This document shows positions 42,675-50,301 of a DNA stretch of 50,301 bases, one piece after another; position 1 is the stretch's first letter; every line of letters starts with the position of its first letter. Both the position numbers and the translations under genes were made by a program. The DNA is from Bacteroidales bacterium (GTDB lineage: Bacteria; Bacteroidota; Bacteroidia; Bacteroidales; UBA932), in the NCBI GenBank assembly GCA_017412645.1, contig JAFPWX010000006.1, positions 1-50,301 on the forward strand, written 5' to 3'. A model generated the notes under the pieces. It had not been told where the DNA came from, did not search any database, and was given only the letters and a program-made list of their open reading frames with translations.

Positions 42675-43271
42675 ATGAAGATCAAAAAGGCGGCATTCGC
42701 AGGAAGCAGCACCCGGGTGGATCAGCGCCCGAAGCCCCGCCTGCCCGAATTCGCCTTCATCGGCCGCTCGAATGTGGGCAAAAGCTCGCTCATCAACATG
42801 CTCACGGGCAACGGCTCCCTCGCCAAAACTTCCTCCACTCCCGGTAAAACCCGGCTGGTGAACCATTTCCTCATAAACGACCGCTGGTATCTGGTAGACC
42901 TCCCCGGCTACGGCTTCGCCAAGATGCCGAACGCGGAGCGCAAGCAGCTCTCGGACACCATCAACGACTACCTGGACAACTCGGGCGAACTGGCACTTCT
43001 CTTCGTGCTGGTGGACTCCCGCCACGACATCCAGCGGAACGACCTCGAATTCATCGAAACGCTTGGCCGCGACGGCATCCCCTTCGCCATCATCTACACA
43101 AAGTGCGACAAAATGGGGCCCGAAGCGCTCAAGGCGCAGATGGAGCGCAACGCCGCCGCGCTGCTGGAGCAGTGGGAAGAGCTGCCGCCGGTATTCGTGA
43201 GCTCCGCCACCGCCGCATCGGGAAAGGAAGACATCCTGGCATACATCGACAACGTCCTAAAAAACCTATAA
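42675..43271 (+). CDS. engB: Ribosome-biogenesis GTPase EngB/YsxC
   Basis: A 198-aa essential GTPase for 50S subunit assembly. G1 is GRSNVGKSS (30-38), G2 is TSSTPGKT, G3 is DLPGYGFA, G4 is YTKCDK, and G5 is FVSSATAASG. It is the first gene of a run with prs and der behind the promoter at 42637-42668. Confidence 0.96.
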   Translation: MKIKKAAFAGSSTRVDQRPKPRLPEFAFIGRSNVGKSSLINMLTGNGSLAKTSSTPGKTRLVNHFLINDRWYLVDLPGYGFAKMPNAERKQLSDTINDYLDNSGELALLFVLVDSRHDIQRNDLEFIETLGRDGIPFAIIYTKCDKMGPEALKAQMERNAAALLEQWEELPPVFVSSATAASGKEDILAYIDNVLKNL

Positions 43272-43272
43272 A

Positions 43273-44262
43273 ATGAAACACGAGCACAGAATGATGGTCT
43301 TTAGCTGCAGCGCGTCCTTGGCGTTTGCAGAAAAAGTAGTCGAACATCTCAAGGGAATCGAAGAGCTTTCCGACGAAGACATTCACCTCGGCAAACTCGA
43401 TATCGTCCGCTTCAAGGACAACGAGTTCCAGCCTTACTTCCTGGAGAGCGTCCGCGGCGCAACGGTGTACCTGATCCAGTCCACCATCGCCCCGGCCGAC
43501 AATCTGATGGAACTCTTGCTTTGCATCGATGCCGCCAAGAGGGCATCGGCCAGCAAAGTGATAGTGGTAACGCCCTACTTCGGATGGGCCCGTCAGGACC
43601 GCAAGGACAAGCCGCGCACCAGTATCGGAGCAAAGCTTGTGGCCGACCTTCTCACCACGGCCGGAGCCGAGCGTGTGATGACCTGCGACCTCCACGCCGA
43701 CCAGATTCAGGGATTCTTCGACATACCGGTGGACCATCTGATGGCAAGCAACCTCTTCCTCGATGTAATTCAGGGCCTGAAGCTCAAGAACCTCGCAATC
43801 GCCTCCCCCGATATAGGCGGTTCCAAGAGGGCCAACTTCTACGCCAGCCGCCTCAAGAAGCGCGGCGGCACCGAGCCTCCCATCATCATCTGCCACAAGA
43901 CCCGTCCGCGTCAGAACCAGATCGGCAGCATCAAGGTAATAGGTGACGTTGAAGGTGCTGATGTAGTGATCGTGGACGACATCATCGACACCGCCGGCAC
44001 GCTCTGCAAGGCAGCCGACGAGCTCAAGCGCATGGGAGCCAGCAGCGTACGCGCATGCTGCACCCACGCAGTGCTCAGCGACCCGGCCGTGCAGAACATA
44101 CACGAGAGCGAGATCGACGAGGTGTACGTAACCGACACCATCGCCCATCCCGAGCTCGAAAACGACCCGAAGATACGCGTGCTCAGCATGACCGAACTCT
44201 TCGCCCGCATGATGGCCAAGGTGTTCCTGTACGAGCCCATCAGCGACGAATTCTTCAACTAG
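43273..44262 (+). CDS. prs: Ribose-phosphate pyrophosphokinase
   Basis: Makes PRPP from ribose 5-phosphate and ATP for nucleotides, His and Trp. The 329-aa sequence shows PYFGWARQDRK, the ribose-phosphate loop DLHADQIQGFF, and the PRPP motif VVIVDDIIDTAGTL. It starts 1 nt after engB. Confidence 0.95.
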   Translation: MKHEHRMMVFSCSASLAFAEKVVEHLKGIEELSDEDIHLGKLDIVRFKDNEFQPYFLESVRGATVYLIQSTIAPADNLMELLLCIDAAKRASASKVIVVTPYFGWARQDRKDKPRTSIGAKLVADLLTTAGAERVMTCDLHADQIQGFFDIPVDHLMASNLFLDVIQGLKLKNLAIASPDIGGSKRANFYASRLKKRGGTEPPIIICHKTRPRQNQIGSIKVIGDVEGADVVIVDDIIDTAGTLCKAADELKRMGASSVRACCTHAVLSDPAVQNIHESEIDEVYVTDTIAHPELENDPKIRVLSMTELFARMMAKVFLYEPISDEFFN

Positions 44263-44265
44263 TAA

Positions 44266-44526
44266 ATGAAGCTCTTTCTTGCCGTCCTCATCCTCGTTGG
44301 AATCTGTGTGCTGGCTATGTCGGTCGGCATCCTGGCGGGCAGAGGTTTTCCCAAGACGGATGTAGACGCCAACGAAGAGCTTCGAAAGCGGGGAATAAGC
44401 TGCTACAAACATGAGGACGCCCGCCTCCAGGCGGAGGGACGGAAAGGCGTGAAGGCAGCCGCCTCCTGCAACGGAACATTCAGCGACGCCTGCAAAGGCT
44501 GCTCGCTCTTTAATTTGGAAAAGTAA
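44266..44526 (+). CDS. Small Cys-containing single-pass membrane protein, NqrM-like
   Basis: An 86-aa protein with one N-terminal membrane segment (LAVLILVGICVLAMSVGILAG) followed by a soluble tail with Cys in GISCYKH, AASCNG and DACKGCS. The single helix plus clustered C-terminal Cys resembles NqrM (DUF539), which helps assemble sodium-pumping NADH:quinone reductase; the match is by eye only, and no nqr genes lie here. It sits 3 nt after prs and 3 nt before der, so it is co-expressed with them. Confidence 0.7.
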   Translation: MKLFLAVLILVGICVLAMSVGILAGRGFPKTDVDANEELRKRGISCYKHEDARLQAEGRKGVKAAASCNGTFSDACKGCSLFNLEK

Positions 44527-44529
44527 ATT

Positions 44530-45837
44530 ATGGCACTGGTAGCGATAGTAGGAAGGCCGAACGTGGGTAAATCCACCCTCTTCAACCGGCTGGTAGGAAT
44601 GAGACAGGCAATCGTGGACGACACCGCTGGTGTGACCCGCGACCGCCATTACGGACGCTCCGACTGGAACGGCCGCGAGTTTTCGGTGGTCGACACCGGC
44701 GGCTACGCGGTAGGCAGCGAAGACGTCTTCGAGGCGGCAATACGCCGTCAGGTGGCTATCGCCATCGATGAGGCCGACGTTATCATCTTCATGGTAGAGG
44801 CGGCCGCAGGCATAACCGACTACGATTCCGGCATCGCCGACGTGCTCCGGCGGAGCAAAAAGCCGGTTCTTCTTTGCGTGAACAAGGTCGACACCGGCGA
44901 AAAGATGTACGACGCCTACCAGTTCTACAGCCTCGGCCTGGGCGAACTCTACGCCATCTCGGCCGCCAACGGTAGCGGCACCGGCGAACTGCTGGACGCA
45001 GTTGTGGCGGCCCTGCCTGCCGAAGCCCATTCCGAAGATCCGTACGCCGGCATCCCCCGTATCGCCATCGTCGGAAAGCCGAACGTGGGCAAGAGCTCCC
45101 TTACCAACGCACTGCTGGGCGAGGAGCGCAATATCGTCACCCCGGTTGCCGGAACCACCCGCGACAGCATCGAGACCCACTATAACAAGTTCGGTCACGA
45201 GTTCATGCTGGTGGATACCGCAGGCATCCGCAAGAAGGGTAAGGTCTCCGAAGACCTTGAGTTCTATTCTGTGATGCGCAGTATCCGCGCCATCGAGCAC
45301 GCCGACGTGTGCGTGATGATGATCGACGCCACCACCGGAATGGAGGCCCAGGACATGAACATCTGGAATCTCATTCTGCGCAACCGCAAGGGCGCGGTGC
45401 TCGTGGTGAACAAGTGGGACCTGTTCATTAAGGATTCCAAGACGCTGAAGGAATATACCCAGGCATTGAAAGAGAGGCTCGCCCCGTTCGACGACGTGCC
45501 TATAGTGTTCACTTCAGTTGTGAAAATGCAGCGCATCCAGGACGTGCTGGACGCAGTGGCCCGTGTGAGCGAGAACTTCTCGAGACGCATCCCCACTGCC
45601 CGCCTCAACGAAGCGCTGCTGCCGGTCATCGAGCAGACTCCCCCGCCGGCCTGGAAGGGCAAGTACGTGAAGATCAAGTACGTCACCCAGCTACCCACCA
45701 AGTTCCCGGCATTCGCATTCTTCTGCAATCTGCCGCAGTACGTGAAGGACCCGTACAAGAGGTTCCTGGAAAACCAGCTGCGCGAGGCCTTCGACCTTAC
45801 CGGCTGTCCGGTGCAGATTTACCTAAGACAGAAATAG
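44530..45837 (+). CDS. der: Ribosome-assembly GTPase Der (EngA)
   Basis: A 435-aa essential GTPase with two G domains in tandem and a KH-like end. Domain one has GRPNVGKST (8-16) and DTGG; domain two has GKPNVGKSS (about 180-188), DTAGIRKKG and NKWD. The C-terminal KH-like part has [16 protein letters not shown]. It closes the engB-prs run, so two 50S-assembly GTPases are co-transcribed. The four palindromes starting at 45845 follow its stop and may help end transcription. Confidence 0.96.
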   Translation: MALVAIVGRPNVGKSTLFNRLVGMRQAIVDDTAGVTRDRHYGRSDWNGREFSVVDTGGYAVGSEDVFEAAIRRQVAIAIDEADVIIFMVEAAAGITDYDSGIADVLRRSKKPVLLCVNKVDTGEKMYDAYQFYSLGLGELYAISAANGSGTGELLDAVVAALPAEAHSEDPYAGIPRIAIVGKPNVGKSSLTNALLGEERNIVTPVAGTTRDSIETHYNKFGHEFMLVDTAGIRKKGKVSEDLEFYSVMRSIRAIEHADVCVMMIDATTGMEAQDMNIWNLILRNRKGAVLVVNKWDLFIKDSKTLKEYTQALKERLAPFDDVPIVFTSVVKMQRIQDVLDAVARVSENFSRRIPTARLNEALLPVIEQTPPPAWKGKYVKIKYVTQLPTKFPAFAFFCNLPQYVKDPYKRFLENQLREAFDLTGCPVQIYLRQK

Positions 45838-45844
45838 CCTCAGT

Positions 45845-45903
45845 CCGAAGATTTTCGGTCCACAATTTTGTGGTCCACAATTTTGTGGTCCACAATTTTG
45901 TGG
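45845..45903. repeat. Four tandem 15-bp palindromic repeats
   Basis: Units begin at 45845, 45860, 45875 and 45890. The last three are CCACAATTTTGTGG plus T or A; the first is CCGAAGATTTTCGG plus T. Every unit is itself a 14-nt inverted repeat, and the first differs by paired changes that keep the arms complementary. The last unit overlaps the -33 element of the next gene. Confidence 0.85.
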
Positions 45904-45927
45904 AATCGAAATAAAATACTATCTTCG
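45897..45927 (+). promoter_or_regulatory. Promoter of the ATPase gene, -33 inside the fourth palindrome
   Basis: TTTG (45897-45900), 19 nt, TATCTTCG (45920-45927), a close match to consensus. The ATG is 18 nt downstream. A protein bound to the palindromes would compete with RNA polymerase here. Confidence 0.7.
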
Positions 45928-45944
45928 CGGAAAATAAACTGCGT

Positions 45945-47072
45945 ATGGAAAAGCCCTTTGTTTACGGAACAACTGTATTTGGAGATAATTTCACTGACAG
46001 GAAGATAGAGACAAAGCGTCTCAAAATGAATTTTGAGGCAGGAGTCAATACTATTTTGATTTCTCCAAGGAGAACGGGCAAAACGTCATTGGTGTACCGT
46101 GCAATTGAACAGATAGCTGATCCATCCATCAAAGTGGTGATGATGGATATTTATGACTGCCGCGACGAATACGAGTTTTATGAGCGTTTTGCCACGGCAA
46201 TCTTCAAAGGCCTTGCATCAAAGGCGGAACAGGCGTTGAGCCTGGCAAAAAGTTACCTGTCGCGGCTGTCACCAAAAATTTCACTCTCTCCCGATCCCTC
46301 GCAGGATTTTTCCATCACTCTGGGTATAGGGCCAAAGACTGAAAGCCCTGATGAAATACTAAATCTTCCTGAAAAGATCGCCCAAAAACGAAATATCGAT
46401 GTGATTGTCTGCATAGATGAATTTCAGCAGATTGGAGAATTTCCGGATTCAGTCACCTTCCAGAAAAAGGCACGCGGAGCGTGGCAATTGCAGAAGCGGG
46501 TATCTTACTGCCTATTCGGAAGCAAGAAACACATGATGGAAAAACTGTTTCAGGATGAAAATATGCCTTTTTATCATTTTGGGGATCAATTCTTTCTTGA
46601 GTCTATACCAAGACAGGAATGGATAGATTATATAATCCAGCGTTTCGGAACCCGTAATATGGTCATTTCGAAAGAACTGGCCGGAGTAATCTGTGATAAA
46701 GTTGAACTCTATTCTTCTTACGTCCAACAACTGGCATGGAATGTAATGATTGAGGCGGATGGAGAAGTGACAGAGCAGGACGTGGAAAATGGCTATGAAT
46801 TGCTCCTGCGTCAGTCATCCGCATTGTTCGTCCGTCAACTGGCAGATTTGACGGCATATCAAATGAATTATCTCAAGGCGATAGACAGGGGTGTCCACGC
46901 TGGCTTTGCTTCTGCGGAGACACTTGAGGAGTTTCGCCTTGGAAGCAAATCCAATATTGCCAGGATAGAGAGCGTTTTGTTGGAAAAAGAGCTTATTGAC
47001 AAAAGGGCAGACGGAGTTTATTTTGCCGACCCGGTATTCGCATACTGGTTCCACAGGGAGTATTGTTCCTGA
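45945..47072 (+). CDS. AAA ATPase of the archaeal-type ATPase_2 family with C-terminal winged helix
   Basis: A 375-aa P-loop ATPase. Walker A lies at about 41-48 (PRRTGKTS), Walker B near 152-160 (VIVCIDEFQQI), sensor-like Ser in LFGSKKH, and the C-terminal part (AETLEEFRLGSKSNIARIESVLLEKELIDKR split over about 325-365) reads as a winged helix. The opening VFGDNFTDRKIE matches the ATPase_2 (PF01637) family common in Bacteroidota; function unknown. Its GC is far lower than der upstream, pointing to recent transfer. It is preceded by four palindromes and followed by a terminator, so it is a single-gene unit. Confidence 0.88.
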   Translation: MEKPFVYGTTVFGDNFTDRKIETKRLKMNFEAGVNTILISPRRTGKTSLVYRAIEQIADPSIKVVMMDIYDCRDEYEFYERFATAIFKGLASKAEQALSLAKSYLSRLSPKISLSPDPSQDFSITLGIGPKTESPDEILNLPEKIAQKRNIDVIVCIDEFQQIGEFPDSVTFQKKARGAWQLQKRVSYCLFGSKKHMMEKLFQDENMPFYHFGDQFFLESIPRQEWIDYIIQRFGTRNMVISKELAGVICDKVELYSSYVQQLAWNVMIEADGEVTEQDVENGYELLLRQSSALFVRQLADLTAYQMNYLKAIDRGVHAGFASAETLEEFRLGSKSNIARIESVLLEKELIDKRADGVYFADPVFAYWFHREYCS

Positions 47073-47085
47073 ATATACTGCTCAT

Positions 47086-47116
47086 GACGGTCCGCGGGAG
47101 GCTTTGACCGTCTTTT
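47086..47116 (+). terminator. Terminator of the ATPase gene
   Basis: A 7-bp perfect stem GACGGTC/GACCGTC with a 13-nt loop, then TTTT. It lies 13 nt after the stop codon. Confidence 0.7.
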
Positions 47117-47177
47117 CCCGGACGCCGTTGGCGAAGCGAACGATTGGAACGATTGGCATATTCAACGTAAATAATAG

Positions 47178-47208
47178 TTCGCTAAATGCAAAATAATGGC
47201 TACTTTTG
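47178..47208 (+). promoter_or_regulatory. Promoter of the LacI-family regulator gene
   Basis: TTCG (47178-47181), 19 nt, TACTTTTG (47201-47208), then 8 nt to the ATG at 47217. The -7 is exact and the -33 a variant. Confidence 0.65.
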
Positions 47209-47216
47209 CGGTAGTA

Positions 47217-48269
47217 ATGGCACAGCAACTGACAATAAAGCAGATAGCACAGCTTGCAGGAGTCTCTGCAGGAACCGTGGACAGGGTTCTCCACAATCGC
47301 GGAAAAGTTTCTCCGGAAGCGATGAAGGCCGTGCGCGGAGTTTTGTCGTCCCAGAATTACAAATACAATCTCCACACTTCTGCCGTCGCGTTCAGAAAAA
47401 CTAAAAAATCCCTCAAACTCATTATTTCCATTCCGTCGTCGGAAAAAGGAGAATACTGGGATCTCATCCGCACCGGCATCGACGAAGCATTGAGCGAATA
47501 CAACGACTTCGATATCGAAAGCAAATATGTCTTTTTCGATCAGTTCGATTCCGCTTCCTGCCGCGAGGCATTCGATTCCATTGCCGAAGCATCCTGCTCT
47601 GCCGTTATCATGGCCACTTTGTACGTTCCGGAAACGCAAGACCTATGTTCACGGCTTGACAAACATGGAATACCTTATGCATTCGTGGACGGAAGCGTGG
47701 AAGGAATTTCTCCAGTCGCATGTTTCAAGGCAGACCAGCATGCATGCGGGCGTCTGCTTGCAAGGCTAATGGATGGCTTTACGCCCAAAGGGAAGGAACT
47801 TGCACTTCTACTGCCTAGACGAACCGGAACGCAAATGTCGAACAACTCCGCCAGCCGAATGTCCGCATTCAAGGAGTACTTTACCGAAAGAGGAAAAGTT
47901 CGCACTATCCACGAGGCACAGTTCTCCGTCAGCAATGTGGAGGAAATCAACGCAGAAGTGTCCGGTTTTCTTAAAAACAACCCTCTGGTTGCCGGAATCG
48001 CCGTGGTCATTTCACACAGTTATGTGATTTCCGATGCACTGGCAGCCAGCGGCATTATTGGCATTGTGGTAGGCGGATTCGACGTAACTGCCGGTAACGC
48101 CCGCTGCTTGAGGGAGGGCACCTTGGACTTCCTCATAAACCAGCATCCGGAGCGCCAGGGCTTTTATGCAGTGGAGTCAATACTGCACTATCTGATGTAT
48201 GGTGCGTCGGACGATATGCTTAAAGAAAATCTCCCCTTGGACATAGTCCTCAGGGAGAATCTTCAATAA
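47217..48269 (+). CDS. LacI-family transcriptional regulator
   Basis: A 350-aa repressor-type protein. The N-terminal helix-turn-helix is TIKQIAQLAGVSAGTVDRVLHNRG, with the hinge helix segment at SSQNYKYNLHTSA, and from about residue 55 a periplasmic-binding-like sensor domain (LKLIISIPSS, GIDEALSEYNDF) as in regulators that sense sugars. An in-frame ATG at 47196 lies upstream of the -7 element at 47201-47208, so 47217 is chosen. It faces the SGNH hydrolase/ExuT pair tail to tail, 5 nt apart, and probably controls sugar-acid uptake genes; the ligand is inferred from its neighbours only. Confidence 0.9.
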   Translation: MAQQLTIKQIAQLAGVSAGTVDRVLHNRGKVSPEAMKAVRGVLSSQNYKYNLHTSAVAFRKTKKSLKLIISIPSSEKGEYWDLIRTGIDEALSEYNDFDIESKYVFFDQFDSASCREAFDSIAEASCSAVIMATLYVPETQDLCSRLDKHGIPYAFVDGSVEGISPVACFKADQHACGRLLARLMDGFTPKGKELALLLPRRTGTQMSNNSASRMSAFKEYFTERGKVRTIHEAQFSVSNVEEINAEVSGFLKNNPLVAGIAVVISHSYVISDALAASGIIGIVVGGFDVTAGNARCLREGTLDFLINQHPERQGFYAVESILHYLMYGASDDMLKENLPLDIVLRENLQ

Positions 48270-48274
48270 TACCA

Positions 48275-49357
48275 TTATCTAATACCGTATTTCCGCAGGA
48301 TTTTAATTATGGGTTTTTCAATGGAACGGGCCCAAATGTGATATCCGTAGTCGCCGGGGTGAATTCCATCCACTGACCATTCGTGAGAGCCATCGTCGCA
48401 TTCCGGTTGGATATAATAGACATCACTGTAGCGCTGGACGGCAATTCTCATCAAAGAGTCGGCCACGTGCTGAACCTGTGATTGATTGGCTTCGTGATGG
48501 TCGCAGAAGTTACGGTTCTCCCGCCGGATTGTTTGCTGGAAAATAAGCGGTTTGCCAGGATGGGCGGTCCGGAGCCTCTCGATGAAAGGGAAAAGGCGCT
48601 CCTTGATGGTTTCCGCGCCTGGATTTGAGAAGGTGTCAAAGACATAGGCGTCCGCCTCCACATCTACAAGGACATCGGCAAAATATGGTTGCATCTTGCA
48701 GTTTCCACTGCAGCCTAGAGGAAGCATCTGGATGCCGGTGTGGCGTGTGAACTGGGCTGGATAAGCCATTCCTGCACGCGACGTTGAAATACCTTGTGTA
48801 AAACTGGAACCATAGATGGCCACCTTATGACGGAAAGGAGGATCGACAGCTTCCAGAACGCTCCCCTCCTCTATGCCGATCTTCAATGATGAAAGCTCGC
48901 TATAAATGGGAAGGTACAGAAGACACTCTTTCATTGAGTTTCCCGTATGACTGATAAGGCGGATTTCCTTTTCAGGGTTATCCAGGTTTGCACCACGGCT
49001 GATAGCCCATACCCACTTGCCATTCTTTTTAATATATAGGTCATAACCGTGCATTGCATGTCCGGTGGTAGAGCTGCTCCTATGTGAGAAGTTGCCTATA
49101 TGACGGATACGGATAGACGGAGAATCCGTGCGGAAAGCAACTGCCATACCGGCGCAGCATCTTACCTGAAAGTTCTCGTGGGAGGTAAATCCTTTATATT
49201 CTACCGTATCCACCCTATGATAGGGATTGGGCGTATCCATGATTTTGCCGATAAGCGTCAGGTCAGATGCCTCTGTGAACACATAACCGGAAGCATCCTG
49301 AGCATGTAGGCCGAGGGAGGAAATCGATATAAGAACAACAATAAACAAACGTTTCAT
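48275..49357 (-). CDS. Secreted SGNH/GDSL hydrolase with GxDLY N-terminal domain
   Basis: A 360-aa exported esterase. After the signal peptide (to LHAQ, residue 20) comes a beta-sandwich with GYDLY (104-108), the hallmark of the GxDLY domain, then an SGNH hydrolase domain with nucleophile Ser in IYGSSFTQG (184-185) and the catalytic Asp/His in VDGIHPGDYGY near residue 330. Such enzymes take acetyl groups off carbohydrates. The ATG overlaps the transporter stop (ATGA), so the pair is co-translated, linking deacylation to uptake of a sugar acid. Confidence 0.9.
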   Translation of the reverse strand: MKRLFIVVLISISSLGLHAQDASGYVFTEASDLTLIGKIMDTPNPYHRVDTVEYKGFTSHENFQVRCCAGMAVAFRTDSPSIRIRHIGNFSHRSSSTTGHAMHGYDLYIKKNGKWVWAISRGANLDNPEKEIRLISHTGNSMKECLLYLPIYSELSSLKIGIEEGSVLEAVDPPFRHKVAIYGSSFTQGISTSRAGMAYPAQFTRHTGIQMLPLGCSGNCKMQPYFADVLVDVEADAYVFDTFSNPGAETIKERLFPFIERLRTAHPGKPLIFQQTIRRENRNFCDHHEANQSQVQHVADSLMRIAVQRYSDVYYIQPECDDGSHEWSVDGIHPGDYGYHIWARSIEKPIIKILRKYGIR

Positions 49358-50301
49358 AGCTCAATGAGTTTATATTTGGGAACAAGAGATTTCATTATGC
49401 CCCAGGCCAGTAGGTAAGCCAGGCCGCAGTAGCAGAACAGGATGAAATACCCTGCCGGTTTGCCTTCAAAGCCGAGGAACACGAATGCAGAGCCCTGAGC
49501 GTCAGCCCATGTAAACAGGGCGCCGGCCGCTTTCTGGACAATCATCGAGCCTATACCGCCAGCCATTGTACCGATACCAGTAATGGACGCAACGGCACTG
49601 CATGGGAACATGTCGCCGATGGTTGAGTAGATGTTGGCGCTCCAGGCCTGGTGCCCGGCACCGGCAAGACCGATGAAGATGGCCGGCCACCAGGGGCTGT
49701 TTGTACCCAAGGGCTGGGCTGCCAGAGCAACCAGCGGAAGGAAGGCAAAAAGGAGCATGGCCAGCATACGTCCGCCGTAGGGGTTCATGCCCTTCTTCTC
49801 TACAAAGAGCTTAGGCAGATAGCCTCCGACTAGCGATACCGTTGTAACGATAGCATACAGGGTAAAAATCAGTCCCTGACCCAGCGGAGACGATGCCGGA
49901 GCATTAAACTGGTCATGGAAGTACGCCGGGGCCCAGAAGAGGAAGAACCACCACACGCCGTCCGTAAGGAACTTGCCGGTGATGAAGCTCCAGGTCTGTT
50001 TGTACTTGAAGCACTGGAGAAATGGGATGTTCTTTTCTTCTTTTACAGGTCCATACTCTGCCGCGTCATCTTGATGTATGTATTCTAGTTCAGTCTCATT
50101 CACGTGTTTGGACGTCTCCGGCTTGTCGTACATGAACTGCCAGAAAAACATCCAAATGAAACCCAGGGCGCCGATAATGATGAATGCCCACTCCCAGCCG
50201 AGGTGCTTGGCCAACGGTGGTATCATCAGCGGGGCCGACAAAGCCCCCACAGAAGCTCCGGCATTGAAGATGGATGTAGCAAAGGCACGGTCCTTCTTTG
50301 G
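49354..50301 (-). CDS. MFS transporter, ExuT-like anion:cation symporter family, N-terminal part outside window
   Basis: The frame is open from the right edge, giving 315 residues of the C-terminal two thirds. PKKDRAFATSIFNAGASVGALSAPLM followed by GWEWAFIIIGALGFIW is typical of hexuronate/glucarate symporters of the ACS family. About eight membrane helices are visible (for example WWFFLFWAPAYF, GQGLIFTLYAIVTTVSLVGG). The missing part should add about 110 residues. Substrate prediction (galacturonate or glucuronate) rests on family resemblance. Confidence 0.88.
   Translation of the reverse strand, partial: PKKDRAFATSIFNAGASVGALSAPLMIPPLAKHLGWEWAFIIIGALGFIWMFFWQFMYDKPETSKHVNETELEYIHQDDAAEYGPVKEEKNIPFLQCFKYKQTWSFITGKFLTDGVWWFFLFWAPAYFHDQFNAPASSPLGQGLIFTLYAIVTTVSLVGGYLPKLFVEKKGMNPYGGRMLAMLLFAFLPLVALAAQPLGTNSPWWPAIFIGLAGAGHQAWSANIYSTIGDMFPCSAVASITGIGTMAGGIGSMIVQKAAGALFTWADAQGSAFVFLGFEGKPAGYFILFCYCGLAYLLAWGIMKSLVPKYKLIEL

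Noticed and set aside
43129-45300. A 723-aa antisense frame over prs and der, and similar ones at 21189-23342 and 33865-35937
   Set aside because: Shadows of dxr/rseP, prs/der and bamA; all lack motifs and run against secure genes.
45845-45903. CRISPR array
   Set aside because: Units are directly adjacent with a 15-bp period, no spacers, no cas genes.

Overview
The window is chromosomal DNA from a Bacteroidota bacterium, most likely a fairly GC-rich member of the Bacteroidales. The evidence is the gene families and the promoters. DUF4837 lipoprotein, M64 peptidase, phosphate-selective porin O/P, KorAB beside GdhA, and the order pdxJ / nadK-uppS-bamA-skp are all typical of this group. Many genes are preceded by the Bacteroidota promoter signature TTTG-N19/20-TAnnTTTG. 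No 16S gene is present, so I cannot name the genus with confidence.

Positions 1-8880 are a lower-GC defence island, all on the minus strand: a DUF2971 protein, hsdM, a second HsdM fused in frame to a complete HsdS (909 aa), a tyrosine recombinase, a cassette-like second hsdS, and hsdR, which runs off the left edge. Near-identical direct repeats flank the target-recognition domains of both specificity modules, which suggests a domain-shuffling type I restriction-modification system.

Positions 8900-24480 are GC-rich core. They hold a low-molecular-weight phosphatase, a short transcription unit with an attenuator-like hairpin, and a tightly packed minus-strand run: ruvX, def, a double-domain hydrolase, a phosphohexomutase, an M23 peptidase, a GH36 alpha-galactosidase, an esterase, cysK, cysE and a YdeI-family gene. 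Head-to-head with ruvX is a plus-strand run: an M23-like membrane protein, dxr, rseP and a DUF4837 lipoprotein gene. tRNA-Glu, rpsT and tRNA-Pro follow.

Positions 25029-25638 contain no gene. They contain three copies of an 82-84 bp dyad-symmetric element with a covarying central hairpin and A-tract arms, which I consider one of the two most interesting non-coding signals here.

Positions 25639-37312 (minus strand) hold a porin, a dicarboxylate transporter, gdhA and korBA (a 2-oxoglutarate/glutamate/succinate module), then skp, bamA, uppS and nadK (envelope biogenesis). Positions 37379-45837 (plus strand) hold pdxJ, a Skp-like lipoprotein, a GT4 glycosyltransferase, a LysM protein, an M64 peptidase, engB, prs, a small Cys-containing membrane protein and der.

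From 45840 the GC content drops again. An AAA ATPase gene is preceded by four tandem 15-bp palindromes, the last of which overlaps its -33 promoter element. A LacI-family regulator then faces an SGNH hydrolase gene and an ExuT-like MFS transporter gene cut by the right edge; these look like a small sugar-acid uptake locus.
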